From assembly GCA_034008185.1 (NCBI GenBank), contig CM067082.1:153409395-153473394 (forward strand): a stretch of DNA of 64,000 bases. The letters are read 5' to 3'. The notes beneath the pieces are model-generated. The model saw only the letters and a program-made list of their open reading frames with translations. It was not told the origin of the DNA and made no database searches. Positions 22,901 through 37,900 of the stretch are shown in pieces. Source of the stretch: Gorsachius magnificus (lineage: Eukaryota; Chordata; Aves; Pelecaniformes; Ardeidae). Positions within the stretch are counted from its first letter, which is position 1; each line of letters begins with the position of its first letter. A program made the translations under genes and the position numbers.

Positions 22901-25900
22901 TCCCCCATCAAACTGATGTCTCCTTATGTTACTCTGGGGATGCCATCAGGTTGAAGTAACAGACCTGTCTAGCAATGTATCAGAGTGACACAAGCTGAAA
23001 GGAAGGGACAGAAGGACAGAATGATCAGCCACACTGACCTACAGTAGCAGTCAGCATCTGGGGCTTCCTGAGATGAAAGGGCTATTGCAGAGCTCTAACT
23101 CCTCTTTCCAGCAAGGCTGGTGACATTCATGCCCATATGAATAAAGGTAAATAACCCAGGGAGCATCTTTCTAGTGTGAGACCTTCCAGGTCTTCCTCAC
23201 TCGGTGAACAGGGCCTGGAATCTTCTGTCGGTCTCTGAGCTGACTGCAAAATGAACCAAACTCCTATCTGAGGGAGGCAATGCTGCCCACCCGTCAGAGC
23301 AAAGCCTCAGTTCCTTACTCCCAGCTCTTACTCAGCTGGTGACTCTGAGCACGAGGCTTGCCTGTACATGAAGTAAGCTGCCCTCTCCATGGAATGAAGT
23401 CACCTTCGTAACTGCTCTGAAAGCCATAGCTGATAGAAGCCATCAAAAGCCAGATACAACAAAACATTCAAAATGGCCCTCGTGGCTCACTTCACAGGAC
23501 AGGCACGCACAGATGTGTTTGTGCATTTGCGTGCGCTGTACCATTCTTCTGGAGGGGCACTGTGTGTCATATACAATGCACTCAGGCTACAGGAATTAGA
23601 TCATCCATACTGAAAAGCAGACCCCTGCTTGGCAAGTCACTGCTACAAAGCTTAGGGCACACAGGGTATCACCTATCTGATACAACCCACTGAAACCGCA
23701 AAAGAAATGTACTCAAGGTAAGATTTTCCAGCCAGGATACGAAGAATAAGGCTACCACTTTTCTGATACAAGTTCTCCGGTGCTGGGGGCTTTTGCTCTT
23801 ATCTGGAAAAGCATCGCTGCATGGAGTTACCAACACCACTTGCTGGAGGATCCTGCAGAAGTCCCGCACCACGTTACTGTGCAAGCCCACCACTGCTCAC
23901 AGCACTGGTATGAGAAACAGCACTGGGAAGAGCACCCAGATTTTCCTGTAGATCTCCGCAGCCAAAGCCATGTCAGAGCCCAGCTCCAAGGAAGCTTAAA
24001 GAAAAAAAATACATTCACAAAAAAGGCTTTTTTCATTGCAGACAACAGCGAGGTGACTGGGCTTCCTCTGTACCTCCAGCCATCCTATGAGTAGAAAGTT
24101 TCCTGATTACCAATAGCCTCTTGTATCCTACAGACAAGACCCTTAACGAGAGGCTGATATTAGTCTTTTTCAATCGGTACCATTCAGTCTGGTGAAGAAC
24201 AAATGCAGATTATCACCTCCTCAGCCTCAGTTTTCTCCGCTCAGCTTGGTGCTACTGACGGTCCCTCCATCAGTACCGCCAGAGATAACAGCAACCAAGC
24301 AAAGGCGCAGGGAGCTGTAGAGGCACAGAGCCTGCGCCTCTGAACTGGGGACTGCCAGCCTGTTCACATCTTCCTAGGAAGAATCTATGGGGACTGAGGA
24401 TGGAGAAGCAACCCAGCTATTTAACTGCGCTTGCATGGCTGCTGGTTGGCATACAAGAAACGGATGGGTGCTCCAGTTGGCAGGGAGGCCTGTGACTCAC
24501 CAGAATGAAGAAGGATGCCTCCAGCCAGGGTGGAGCTCTCTGGAAGCTGATCCAGCTATCGTCCACACTCACCTGTTCTTGACTAGGGGACTTCCCTGTC
24601 CACGGCGATCAATGCAAAGACGCCGTGCCAACGCTGGCTTCAGCGGCCAGAACACATTTCTTTTTATGTTCTATTTGTGGGCTGTCCTTCTCCCCAGCCT
24701 CTGGGGTGAGCAAACCACTGTCAACATAATTTGTGCTTGGAAGTTTTCTCGAGTGTGACAGATCTCTGGGTAAAACCCTACATAGAGGATCAAAACTATC
24801 ACTGCAAACTTCCTAGCTACATCTTGGTGGATTCCCTTTTCTTATGTGAGCTTTGGGAAGTACGTACATGCATTTATATTAGCCAGAAAATGACTGATCA
24901 TCTTCTGTATCCTTCCTGATTAGGCAGAGCTGTCCTCCTGTCTGTCACTCAGGGCAGGGAGCACTCCAGATACACAAAGAGTTCAGTCTTACCAGCAGGT
25001 ACTCGAACCATTCTGCCCCCATCCTCCAGTCTAGACCCAGGTCCTTGGTGAGAAAGCTGGCGACATTCTGCCGCCCTCTGTTAGACATGAAGCCTGTCGC
25101 GGCCAGCTCTCGCATGTTGGCATCGACAAAAGGAACCCCTGTTTTGCCCCCTGCAGAGACAAAAGACAGCGCTGGGATATGATGACATTATTGGGCACTC
25201 ATAGACCAGCCTGTGGTCATGCATTCACGCCACCCAAGCAGGTAAGATAGTGCCAGCAGACAGCGGCAGGGAGAGATTTCGGTGAGGTTTAGCTGGTGTG
25301 CAGCCACTAAGTTGGAAAAGAAATAGGAAATTATACCAAAAATGAAAATGAGGAGAATTTTTGGCAAGAAAAAAGCAAGCAACAGAAAAATCTTAGACTG
25401 GAAAAACAATGAATCAATGAATTGCAGGGAATTTTGCAGAGCAAAATAAATAGACACACAATAGTGAGATGGGCCAATAACAGAAAAATTCTTGACAGGT
25501 GACTAGTAGCAGAGAGGAATGTATTGGATAAGTCCCAAGGGGTTAGCACCTGAAAAGTAGGGAGCTTTGTCTACTCTTAAGGAAAAGATTTATTGTACCT
25601 GTGGGCAAATGGACACACATGGCATTAATGTGAAGGTATACAGGCGTGTATTTCACTGATTCTGATACTTTCATCTGTTAGTCCCTCCCAGTTTTAATTT
25701 GAGATCGTATGCTTGCTATTCATGTGACAACAAAGTTATAAAAGTTAAAGAAAAGCAAGGATAGGCTGTGGCATAATGAAAGATGTGATTCATTCTAAGG
25801 CTGTTTTAACCTTCTAACCAAAACCAATTGGAAGGACAATTTAGCATTGATAATGACTGGTCAGCCTCTGCCTGACTAAACAGAAGGGACCAACAGGTCG

Positions 25901-28900
25901 TACACATTTCCATCTGGGTGGGAAGATCTAACTGCAGTGCATCTCACAAAGCACATACCAGCCGGACAGAGCCTGCAGATTCACGATACCCCATGGGCCT
26001 GCTCCTGCCCGGTGCTCAGTCTCGGAAGGGAAGCCAAGTATCCTGCACTCACACCAAACTGAGGGGTTGGATTCTTGTTTGGTGGTAAAAGTTTACATGA
26101 CAGGGCCTGATCATGCCGACCGTTCCCCTACGTAAACCTGAGTGAGCGTTAGGGCACTCGTTAGCATGCCGATGTGCAGAAACCAAAAGCACGCTTAGCC
26201 AAACCTGCAGTTTCTACTGACCTTTCCAACAGTCAAAGAGCTGAAGGTCTTTTTTCCAGGGGACCTCTTTACTTTGAAGCCCTATTGAGGAAAAAAATGA
26301 AGTGCTAATAAAGACAAATAGTGACACAGGTGGTTATTAATAAAACAATGACAGCCAGAGGCACCTTGGTTGACACAAGACTTTAGGACGAAGCGGTATT
26401 ACAAACAAGCCACGTTCCTTCTGTGAAGGCTTAGAGATGATCAGTTCCTCCTTTCAAGTGTTGCAAAGGGATGTCTCATGCACACGGAGGATTCTCCAAG
26501 CCTAGCGGATTTTGATTATTTTGTTGTGTTTGCTCTTTTTTTTTTACTTAAAAATTATTCAGAGCTCACAAGTGGCCAGAGATGTGCTCTGGCCCAAGCT
26601 CATATTTTCTCGTTCAGTTTTACTCCAGGAAAATGTTTATGTGAAATCCATTTATGTAGCAGATACTGAACCCAGAATTATCTGGCAGAAGCCCCCTGCT
26701 AACAGTTTGCTTCTACAGCGGGGTAGGAACAGATGAGGGTGATGACTTTATGTTTGCAGGGGTCCAGTGGCAATTGCAGCCCTCTTTACAGAGGAATGGA
26801 GGCAGCAAGGACGACTCAGCTCTAGCCCCACACATGTAAGGTTAGGCCCCACCACTGGCATCCAGTGCCATTTGAGATGCTGTAGGGCCTTCAAAACAGC
26901 CACATAGGTCTGGCAGATGTGACACAGACCCCGAGGGAGACGTGCTCCTCTGCAGCTGCAGCTGGCTGCCAGGCAGACTGCCCTAGGACATCTAAACCAG
27001 TGCTGTACGCTTAGGTGTGGGCAGCTACATCACATGGAGAACTGCTCACCCAACACAGGCATCTGCTGTAGGGTTTGCTGACTGTATGGACTAGGTATTC
27101 GTTGCTGCAGTGAGAGTTCAGACCCCCATTTCATGTGCAGACACCTCCATGTAAGTGACTGGGTCTGGAGCTGAATCTCATTCTGATTCCTCCATAGTGC
27201 AAGGCAGAAAGAATATCTGGTTTCTTGGGATTCACACTGCTGGGTCAGTTCCAGCTCTGCCCCAGATTCTCTGGTCAACCTGGGCAAGCCTGAAGTCTGG
27301 ATTCTCTCCAAAGGTGGAGTGTCTCTGGAAACAGCAACTTTACTCTTATTGTTATGCTGTTTCCCACTGCCATGTGTTAATACTACTCCCCATATCTAAT
27401 CAGCTTCGGAGAAAAAGTCTCAGTGTCTACACTGTGTCCAGCACCATGGTGTTGAGGCACTCCCGTGCTAATAGTAAGTCCCCAGCAACGTCCCAGAGTG
27501 GCGAAGCAAGCGTTATGAGAACAACATTTGTACAACCCAATACTGACAGCCTCTGCTCTTACTTTCCCTGTTGTAAGATGATGATCCATACACACCTCTT
27601 AATGAGAAAATCCTTTTGCCATACTTCAGGGCCACAAATCGAAAGTAATCCCGCCACAGCAGTTCAAACAGGACCCTAAAACACAAAGCCAGCTCTGTAT
27701 TTCACTGTGGGTCAGATAAAATTACCAAATTAGGATGTTGCTTCCATAGCACCTATCATTTAGCCCATGAGATTTATTCACAACGAGCAATTTCGCATAC
27801 CTTCCCATGATACAATTCTTGCCCCAAGCCTACTTACCTAGCTTGCACCTGGATGACTACAGTGAGGGCAAATGTATGAATCACTTGGGAAGCGTTCCTT
27901 AACTCTAGTGCAGGAGCAGAATTTCAGGAAACCTGTTTCTCATCCATCCCTGCTGGGACATAAATCTCCAGAGAGCGGGGCGAGGACCTGATTCAGCTTC
28001 ACACTTCCGCACGAGCAAGCATGTCAGCACATTCCTAAGAGCTTTGAATTGATTTAAGCAATAACCCTTGTAAGGGACTTAGAGGCACCTTTCAAAACTA
28101 GGTTTGCAGTGGTCTAGCTCATGAGATCAGGTGTTAGGCCCACAGAAAATCATTTTATATAAAAAACTTCTAAACAAAAAGGGCTTCTTATAAAATGATG
28201 GCACCTCAGCCTCTGGGAACTGCTTCAGCTCTCTGGCATATTGGAAATAATTTTACTCAGCTGGTGTTTAGGCTTACAAGACCTTTCTGGAAAATCTGAT
28301 TACAAACAGGACACTGTTCAAATGCTAAAAACTGGTGTCACGATGCTGAGGTTTGACCAGTCCCTCACAGGCAGCCACCACGACCATGTACTTCACTGTA
28401 CAACTGACTGCAGCGCCTGGGAGCTTGACAGCTGCTTTTTTATAATTATCTATCACTTCAAAATGCTTAGATCACCACAGCACCACAGCTGCAGGGAAGC
28501 TGGCTGGCTATTAGACAGAAAAACATGAGTATGTTCATTTCTTGAAATCTTTCTTTTCTTAATTGTCTTTGAATAGAAAAAAAAAAGAGCATACACTTCA
28601 ATAGGCAAAAGGTCGATATTTTCTCTGTCATTTGAATTGTAATGAAATTGAGTATTTTGGCCAGAATTGTTGGCAATGTTCTGCCTGTTCTTCACCAACC
28701 ACTGTGCTGTTTGACATGTTGCAAATGTAACAAACCAATACAAAAACATAGGTCTACAGTTTGCACACTTTTTGGTTTGGGTTTTTCCCATCCAGGTCTT
28801 TGTTAGGCCAGGCTCTAACATGAACCTGTTTCTCTGTAAGAGCTCCCTGCCAGGCTCCAATTCACAGTGTCTGGGCAGATGGGGGTGCATGAGCAAGTTC

Positions 28901-31900
28901 CAGGCCAGTCCAGGGATGGATACACTGCTCTCAACTGCCCCAGACTCCTTCAGGACAACCTGCAGGCAGGCGAGCTGATAGCAGTGGAGTGAGGAAGAGC
29001 ACGGGTGACAAGGCAGGATGCATTGTCCCCTCTTCCCCTTTGCTATGGTGTTGTGGTCACGGTCAAGCAGCCGAGCAAGCACAGGGCCATTTGCTGGACT
29101 GTGGCCAGACACCATGTGATTCATACAAGTTGCAGAGTCGCTGAGCCTTTTGGGTGAAACCCTGCTCATCTAGCCCATAATAATACAGAGAGGGATGGCA
29201 ATGATTTACAGAGAACAGTTTTAAAAATCACGAACCACAATTTCCCGGCAATAATAGTACAACTAGCATTAATAATCTTTACTTATAAAGTGCCTAAAGC
29301 CTCTGGATGTGAAAGGCAGACTAATAAAAATCCATACTGGAGCAGAACTGCAATGCAGCCCAGAGGAATCAGAGAGCAGGCACAGGAAAAACAAACATTA
29401 ATTAAGAAGAAAGTTAACAAATTGCTCTCTCCCGTGCGTGAGATGCTCATTTCCTTTTCAGAGAAAACAAGCCACAGTGATCGTGCAGGGACATACCAGT
29501 ACGTGCTCTGATTCGCCATTCTCTCTTTTTCGTACTTCTGGATCTGCTCATAGATGTATCGAGGTGAAATGCAGCCCAGCGCCAGCCTGAAGGCAGAAGA
29601 ATGATGTCCTGAACGCAAGGCAGGACTGACAGCTTGCTGTCTGCGTGGAGGGAGTGGAGGGGCAGTTTTGCATTTAGAGTTGTCTGAAAATTTTTGCTTG
29701 GTTTGCAGTTATGCCACTGACTTCCCAAAAAGCTTTAGTGGAGTTGTATGACTTTTTTTTTGCAACTCTGCAATCTGAGAATCAAAATCTTCTCATCCCC
29801 AGCGTATGACTGTTACAGGAGTCTCCAAGCTACTGAGATAAATCATTTTACACAGGTTTGACAAGTCTTGCCTAAAGACTTGATCAGCTGGTGACTTACC
29901 ACACCAACGACAAACCCAGAAATGGATCTCAAATGCCAGCCTCCACATCATCTGCCTTAGCTGTTCAACAGCCCTCCTTTTACTCCAAACCTATTTATTA
30001 TACGCCCAGGGCTCGTATTCCTGCAGTACCTTAGTGTAGCATTTGAGCAACCACAGAAGGCAAGTCACTTGCTGAAGCTCTCAGGCAGGGTAGAAAAACT
30101 AGGGAATCAAACCCAGCTCTGGCATTTCAACCCACCAGGCACCTTCCTTTCTTCCCAATCAGTACTGCACAAGACAGGAAAGAGCTTGTAGACTCCAACA
30201 CCATGGCAAAGGGTGACGAAAAACAAATTTTACCTTGATTTTCCTAGAAATGTATTTTACTGCAATTTCCCACTAGGGCTCATGGAAGCGTTTGATGTTC
30301 TGATGGATTTTGGAAAACAGGAAGAAAGGGCCTGAAAAGTTTTTCCTTAATTGTTGACCAGCTCTAACATTTAGAAATGGCCAGTATGAGATGCCTGCAA
30401 TCTGAACCGGTCTGATTTTTATTATGTGACAGAGGAACACTTTGGGGCAGGCAGATCAGGGCTGGCTGCTCTGGGCAAACAGCCAGCTTCAAAAAACTGG
30501 AGTGGAGGCTGCCACTGGTAAAAGAACTTCTGCAGTGCCAGGGGACCCGGGATCCCAAAGCGCCACCAGGTGGAGCCATCCACTGCAACCACGGAAGCAC
30601 AAAGCTGGTTGAAAATAAGAAAACCTGACCTGTTAACAGCCTCAAAAAATTGTTTCATATTGCAATTCTGTCAGGAAAATGCTCCAGATGCTCTCAGCAT
30701 TAGGCTGAACTAAGTTCTGCTGTTGCAGTTTCAGTCCAGAATTAACTCTGCCTCTTACAGTGCTGGAAATCCCTTACAAGTCATCATATTTACCCAAATA
30801 AGAGATCCTTTTGCAATAGGAATAATCAGAAGCGTCTCTTCACCCCACGGAAAAAGGGAATGGCAGTGAAGTGAGGTGACCTGCCCCACACTATTCAGCA
30901 AACGAGGACTGGATAGAGTTCTGCTACAGCCCCATCAACACGCTGAAGCTACACTTTCTTCCCTGGCTGCTCTCAAGCAGCCCAGATATACACAAAACAG
31001 CACGAAGCCAAAGACAAGTTGCGTGTCTCTCCAGTGCCCTGTCCACATTGCTGCTCCCAGCACACTCGGCTCTTGGCACAGTATTGCTACACTTGGGGAA
31101 TTCCTAATTGCAAGAGTGCTCCCAGAAACCACTGTCTGGAAGCACAATAAAGAGCAGCTCTGAGGCTGCTCTACCCCAAGAAAAAAGTCAAGGGACTCAC
31201 ACCTCGCCCCCTGCCCATGCCCACTGAGCGCTCAGCAGACAGGTAATATCAATTTGGGATGACAGCAGAGAAGGAGCTTCCAGTCTCACAACAAAAATCC
31301 TTACCATGGTGCAAACTTAGTTGAGTAATCCATTCCCACCAGTCCATTACGAGTCTCCTTGTAAGATGCAACCAGGTTCTGTGCAAGCAAAAGAACAAAA
31401 GGTTTTAATACTTTATGTGCAACCTGCTAAATGTTTTCTTTCATACTGGAGCCAAGGGAATCTGGCTGGGCTCCCTCTCATGGCTGCCTGCAAGGATTAC
31501 AGAGCTGCCAAATTATTGCCTCCAGTGCACAGGAATTAATCAGGCCAGCAGTTTTCATTATAGCTTTGGGATGCGTGTCACAAGCTATGCCCCCAGCTTC
31601 ATGTCTTTCTACAAGTGCTATGAAACTGGCTCTGCTGCTGCCTGCCCATAGCCATCTGATTTTGGAACAATAATCCACTCTCAACCACCAGCAGGACTGG
31701 CAGTTGGTTCCCTTGTCCATGTGGCTGCTTGTTTGGGTTTGAGAACCACAGTGTCTGACAGCGCCCAACACTCAGCTCCAGGAATCCTGATTGCTGTTAT
31801 TTCCCGGCCACCCGCATTTACAGCAGGGTGCAGATCTTCCATTTTCTGGGCACTCCATTGACAACACAGAGGTCACGGGGAAGCCTGATCTCTCCTTGGT

Positions 31901-34900
31901 CCCCTTGGCTGCACAGGTTACAACTGCTGAAGGGCTGTTCTAGCTCATGGGGGAAGAAAATATTTGCATAACAAAAAAGAAGGAACAGATTTCCCAGCAC
32001 TGACTGTAGTAATGCTTGACCATGAGTAGAAGCTATGCATGCTTGTACTGGTTTTGGCTGGGACAGAGTTAATTTTCTTCACTGTAGCTAGCATAGGGCT
32101 CTGTTTTGGATCTGTGACCAAAACAGCGTGGATAACACAGGGATGTTTTCGTTACTGCTGGGCAGGGCTTACACAGAGCCAAGGCCTTTTCTGCTTCTCA
32201 CCCCACCCCACCAACGAGGAGGCTGGGGGAGCACAAGAAGTTGGGAGGGGACATGGCTGGGACAGCTGACCCCAACTGACCCCAGGGGTATCCCACACAT
32301 CACATCATGCTCAGCAAATACACCTGGGGGAAGAAAGAAGGGGGAATGTTCAGAGTGATGGCATTTGTCTTCCCAAGTCACAGTTACATGTGATGGAGCC
32401 CTGCTTTCCTGGGGATGGCTGAACCCCTGCCTGCCAGTGGGAAGCAGGGAATGAATTCCTTGTTTTGCTTTGCTTGCATGCACGGCTTTTGCTTTACCTA
32501 TTAAACTGTCTTTATCTAAACCCACGAGTTTTCTCACTTTTACCCTTCTGACTGTCTCCCCCATCCCACTGGTGGGGGGCAGTGAGCCAGCAGCTGGGTG
32601 AGGCTGAGCTGCCTGGTGGGGTTAAACCACAACATTGCTCCCCAACAGCAAGGGAAGGAGGAACTTCTGTAGCACAGCTGAAAGAATCCCCCTGGAGGCT
32701 GTCCCAGTGAGCACCCTGGACACAGCAGACTTCTTAACCCATCTCGGGCGGAGAGATACTAGCCCCTTTATCGGTCCTTTATCGGCAAAGCTGCGCAGGG
32801 TCTGATGCTGTTGGAAATCAGCACGCGTGTCTTCATCTAAAATTCACACAAGGCAAATTTAAGGCAGTTTCTCAAACTAGACCAGGAAAAGGTTCAAAAC
32901 CAGTCAGGATGCACAGATGAAATGCAGTCAGCAGAAGCTTCACTCCACCAAAGTGAGGGAGCAAGAAGTAGCTGTAATTATTGGCTGTGAGTTTTTAAAC
33001 CAGACTACTAGGAACCTCCTACTATTTGTAACTGTGGACAGCAGCTTGGGTCAGTTGTTCCTCACCCCCGTTGCAATCGCAGCCCTACAGGCCACTTTTC
33101 ACTCCTCCAAAATGGAGGAACTACATTGCTGATGACATGGGACAGGAGAGTAGAAAAGGGCACGTCAAGGTAAAGGAGCTAAAGAATTGTCCCAATTCCC
33201 AAAAGTTGATGGAAAAAAGGACTTAAGAGGGATGGCCACTAAACCAGGATCCTAAGTACTTGGCTTACATTCCCAGTTCCTTGATGACTTCTTTCTGATT
33301 TAGTTTGTCTCTCTGAAAAGCTGAAATAATGCTAATTCTCTTCTTTGTGAAGTGTTATACAGGAGCTAAGGAAATATTATTAGGAAGTGAAATTGCAGCC
33401 TCACCCACTTGCACAGCTGTATGTATGAGGGGGAGGATGCAGACAAGGAAATGTAAGAGTTACCGTGTCCCAAAAATAATACTGCAGTCTCATCAAAGCC
33501 TGGGTCTCTCCTCCACTGCAGGGGAAGGCTGTTCGTGGATCAGCCACAGGATCTGCCACAGAAAACACCATCACCTCGTTACCCCCTTGGAAAGCATTCA
33601 AAGGTAGGGAGCTTAAAACCTAGGGATGTCTGCTTTGGGGACATAAAAGATTGTGCCCTGGTCTTCCTATAAAACAAGGGCCCTCAAACCTATTAAAAAT
33701 TAGTGACTAAGATGTTTTCTGGCCAGCTGCAGGGCAGCTCCTCCATGCAGGGAATTTACCTTCATTTGCTGTATGAGTGAACAGGAGGTTAGTTACAGTT
33801 TGAAGGGCAACCACTGCCTCTGGGAGGCCTCCATGTTTTGATTCTCAGTACGAAACATCTCTACATAGGACTTCATGGGAGAAACTGCCAAATTAGGTTT
33901 TCTTACCCTTCTGTCCCAAATCCTCCATTGTAGGGATACACCCTTCTTCCACCCCAGGAGCCAGAGGCTTTAGCTGATCTGCCATGCGCACGGTTGGCCG
34001 GACCTTCGCCTCCGATTCCACCGCTTTTCGGAAATGGGTGTAGACATCGGGCAAGCTGCAGAGATTACAGCGCAGTCAGATCTCCATGGGATGGCTACCC
34101 TGGCCCCCCCACACAGAGGGTTAACTTTTTAGGCTGCGCTCTCCTGAAGCCCAAGTTCATATTTGTGATGCATGTTTGTACAATCACCTGGCACAAAGGA
34201 GGCAGATACCCCTGGGGCTAGCAGCAAGAGGAAGTTCAGTCCTTCACCCAATTCCTTTCTGCTTCTGCTGCTGAATGGCGCCTTTTCAATTTAAGGTGTG
34301 TCCTGATGGGGCAATCAGTGAGGGTCAGATTTATCTCACCTAACTTCTGACTACCCACAAGGCTGACCACATGTAAAAACGTGCAACCTCCCCCTGCCTT
34401 TTCAGTCAATGGAAACAGGCATTTTTATGCCTCACCCTTCTGCCCTATTTTATAAATTTTCTATAGGACACCATGAACCACTCAACTCCATCACTTAAAC
34501 CTCAAGCAACTGTTGAGGGAGCCATGAAACATTCAGATGCAAAGGGCTACTGTCACAGGCAGCTGCTTTTAGGCAGATGGAGTAACAGAGCAATCCAGTC
34601 CAATGCCACAAGGACTTGGCACTGCAGACTGAGTATCCCAGCTGTGCTGGTAGAAGGGCAAGGAGAAACCAGTTCCTCAATAAATGGTCAAACGAACCCC
34701 TTGGCTTTAGGCATATCAGAGCATAAATCCTACTAGTACAGAGGGATGAATGTGTCCCTTCCCCTTGATGTGTATGAGCATGACAGCACTGTTCCATAAA
34801 TGCAGATGGACTCATGGGTCCCTTCCCGGTGGGACTGAGATCCCTCCTGAGCAGTTCACTGGAGTGAGAAACAAATGGGAGAGTAGAGGAGTAAGCGATA

Positions 34901-37900
34901 CCACGGAGAAGCCCACCTGGCAAGAGCAGCCCACCTGGCAATAGGCCTGAAGGGAAGGTCATCCCGATGATACAGCGTGGATGCCCAGAATGTCTGAATC
35001 TTCACCCCGTGCTGACTACACACCTGGCACAGCCCCTCCTCCACATCCAGCTCCTCCTGCGTGGCCTAGGGAGAACAAAATGCAGTGAGGCCCTGGCTGC
35101 ACAGCCTCAGCTCCCGCATGCGCACAGACCCTGGGCCCTGGTCTTGCCCTCCTCCCTAATCTCCACATTTAGCTTTATCCCTTTAGAGAGCTGCACACAG
35201 ACAATCTCTGAGTATTTTCCTCTGCCAAACCTAAAAGTGTTTTCACTCTTCGAGTGCCAATGCCAGAATAAGGAACTCGTGATGTAGGATGGACAAATAA
35301 TATGTAAAAGAAATCCACTAAGGGTTATTGAATATCAGGATAACATTCCTGTTTCAAGAAGTACTTGAGCCACAGATTCTTGGGAGGCTACAAAAGTATA
35401 CAGGGGAGGTATCTTTACAGATTTGTCCTGCTCTTGTTGCCTTCTCCGGGCATCTGTTATTGGTCACTGTCAGGAAAAAGACTATGGAGTTAGGGGAGGC
35501 CTTTTGTCTGATCCTTTGTGGTTGTTCTTAGTGCTAGATGGATTATCGAGTTACAAAGGGTTGTAGGCCTGACAACAGGAATACCTGCAGTGCAGGTCAC
35601 AGAGCAATTCCTGCATTAGCGCTGAGGCCCAGACTCTGCTCGTGCATAGATGCAATGAGTGCATCTATGTACATGTATACGTAAGTGTGCGTGTACACAA
35701 AGCCTCTAGGCCCAGTGGTTTGGATCCAGCGCCCTCCATTGAATTCAGCAGGCTCTGGATCAAACCACTTAGCTCCATGAAGACAGGTCAATGACACACC
35801 AACCTCGTCAGCAGTCTGGGACCAGACTCCTGTTTCGTTCTTCAACACACTGGTGGGCAACTGCCTAAATATGGGTGCTGTCAACTCACTGTGGGCCTTT
35901 TCTACACTGGATACAATATGCCCCCTGGTAACTAGCTTCCTGTGCAAGGAAGGCGCCAGGAAAAGGCAGCTTGATGCAAACAGAAGGAGGAATGGACTCA
36001 GCTGACCTAAAATGCCACTTGCCAGAAACTCCTCTTCCTCAAGACACAGCATTTGCAAGAGATCAGTCACAAATAGCTGCTGCCATCCAGCAAGGACGCC
36101 CACCCAGACACCTACACCATCACCATCCCAGGAGCCAGCCAGTTTCCCCAAGGTTAACTATACCACAGACAAGAGAGGCTCTGAACATAAAGGATCTGCA
36201 TCACCATTTGGTTGTGAAAGAAACCTCCACAACCTAATTTTATCTTTTAACAATGTCACTCAGGTATTTCCCTTACCTCTTCATGGAAAGCCACAGCACT
36301 GACAGAGCCCAACTGAGTAATCAGATCACAGACCACATCTTCTGGCTTCCCCTTTCTCACAACCAGGGTACTGCAAAAACAAAATATTGGCCTGAATGAT
36401 GTTTGATGTTATTGTTATTTATGTGTACGGGAGGCCCTAGTTCTGGCCCAGGCACCCACGTACTAGTTCTCTGTGGAGCACGGGCAGCATGTGGAGGCAG
36501 ACAAGACAGGATTTGACTAGCCTACATTTCTTAGGACCCAATGAACACGGTTTGTAAGCCTCTGGGGCTGAGTTTGTGTCAAACACATTTTTACCACCCC
36601 GGATGCCTTAGAAAGGATGACTGGGCAGAAAGCCAGACTGTTACCTAAAAGTAAATCTGTCAGATCTGTTCATTCTCACACACTGAGGCTGAGATTCAAG
36701 AACTGATTCCTCTTTCAATCCCCTTCACAGGTAGTGGTGGCCTGTGGGCAGACCCCTCTCCACTTTCATGTGGGAGTATTCAGAGGAATTCTTTCCTTCG
36801 AATGGTCTGTGTTTGTAACAGAGTCAACAAAACTTTCTTCCCACCTTGCAACCTCACCAACTGCCCAGCTGTGTACCCAGGGCACGAGATCAAAAGAGAA
36901 GCTGTGGTGAGAAAATTGGTCAGCAGTGGGTGCAGAGTTCTGAGAGGAGCCTCATACATGACCCTGTCCCTTTCCCTCTTTCTCACACACACACACAAAA
37001 CTGTGTCATCTAACAGAGGCATGTGGTGGAGAATTTCTTGAAGGGGTAACACAGTGTTTTTGCCAGAATAATTTAAAGCATAACTGAAAAGTTTCCCAAA
37101 GATGGGCTGGGTCTGAAGAAGGCAGGAGCAAGGGGTGCTGCTGCGAGAGCTGTTCCCCTTCCATCCCACAGAAAAGCAGAGATCAAAGCTGCCCACAGAT
37201 TAGTCGTGGAGGACATTTCTGTCTACCACTGCATTAAGATACTTCATGGCTGTGGAAATGGAGCCTAGGTCTTAGCATGGCTCTTCAAAACCACGCATCT
37301 CTCACTGCAGAACACCAATCTCTTATCAGCCACTGACAACAGCATTCAAGGAGCTCTGAATCTGTTCACTGCAGGGTGTGGGTGCAGATGCCCACTGATC
37401 AGTTCTTTAAGTCTCCTGTGACATTTACCATTTGCATGGTCCATGCTGCACTGCAAACCCAGAGCCATTCCCCTGGCTTCTACTACCACTGTTATGCTGC
37501 TCTGGGAGAAGACAGGCTGGCTGATGCATCTTTTACTAAGCAAAGCCAGATGTTGTCTGGCAATGGGATTCTTCAGCATGTAGACCTTCAGGCTCTGGTC
37601 TACCCCAATACAGTTTCTAAAGCCATAATAAAGGAGGAATCCCTGAAGACCCCCTTCCCACAGTGTAGCCTACCAAAGAGATTGGGTTTAGCAGGATGGG
37701 GCATGAGCAAACCTAGCTCTCCAGTCTCACAAGCCAGGATCCATGATGGTCTGTCTCAAGCCAGCTCCTAGGGAAAACTCACTAGGGACAAGGAAGGACA
37801 CAAGCCACAGTGGCTAGTGTTCTTGCTTACGTCTTGGAAGACTGCTGTTCATGTCTTCAGTTGCCAGGACTCCGGGCAAAGCGCTTAAGGCTGACACCCA

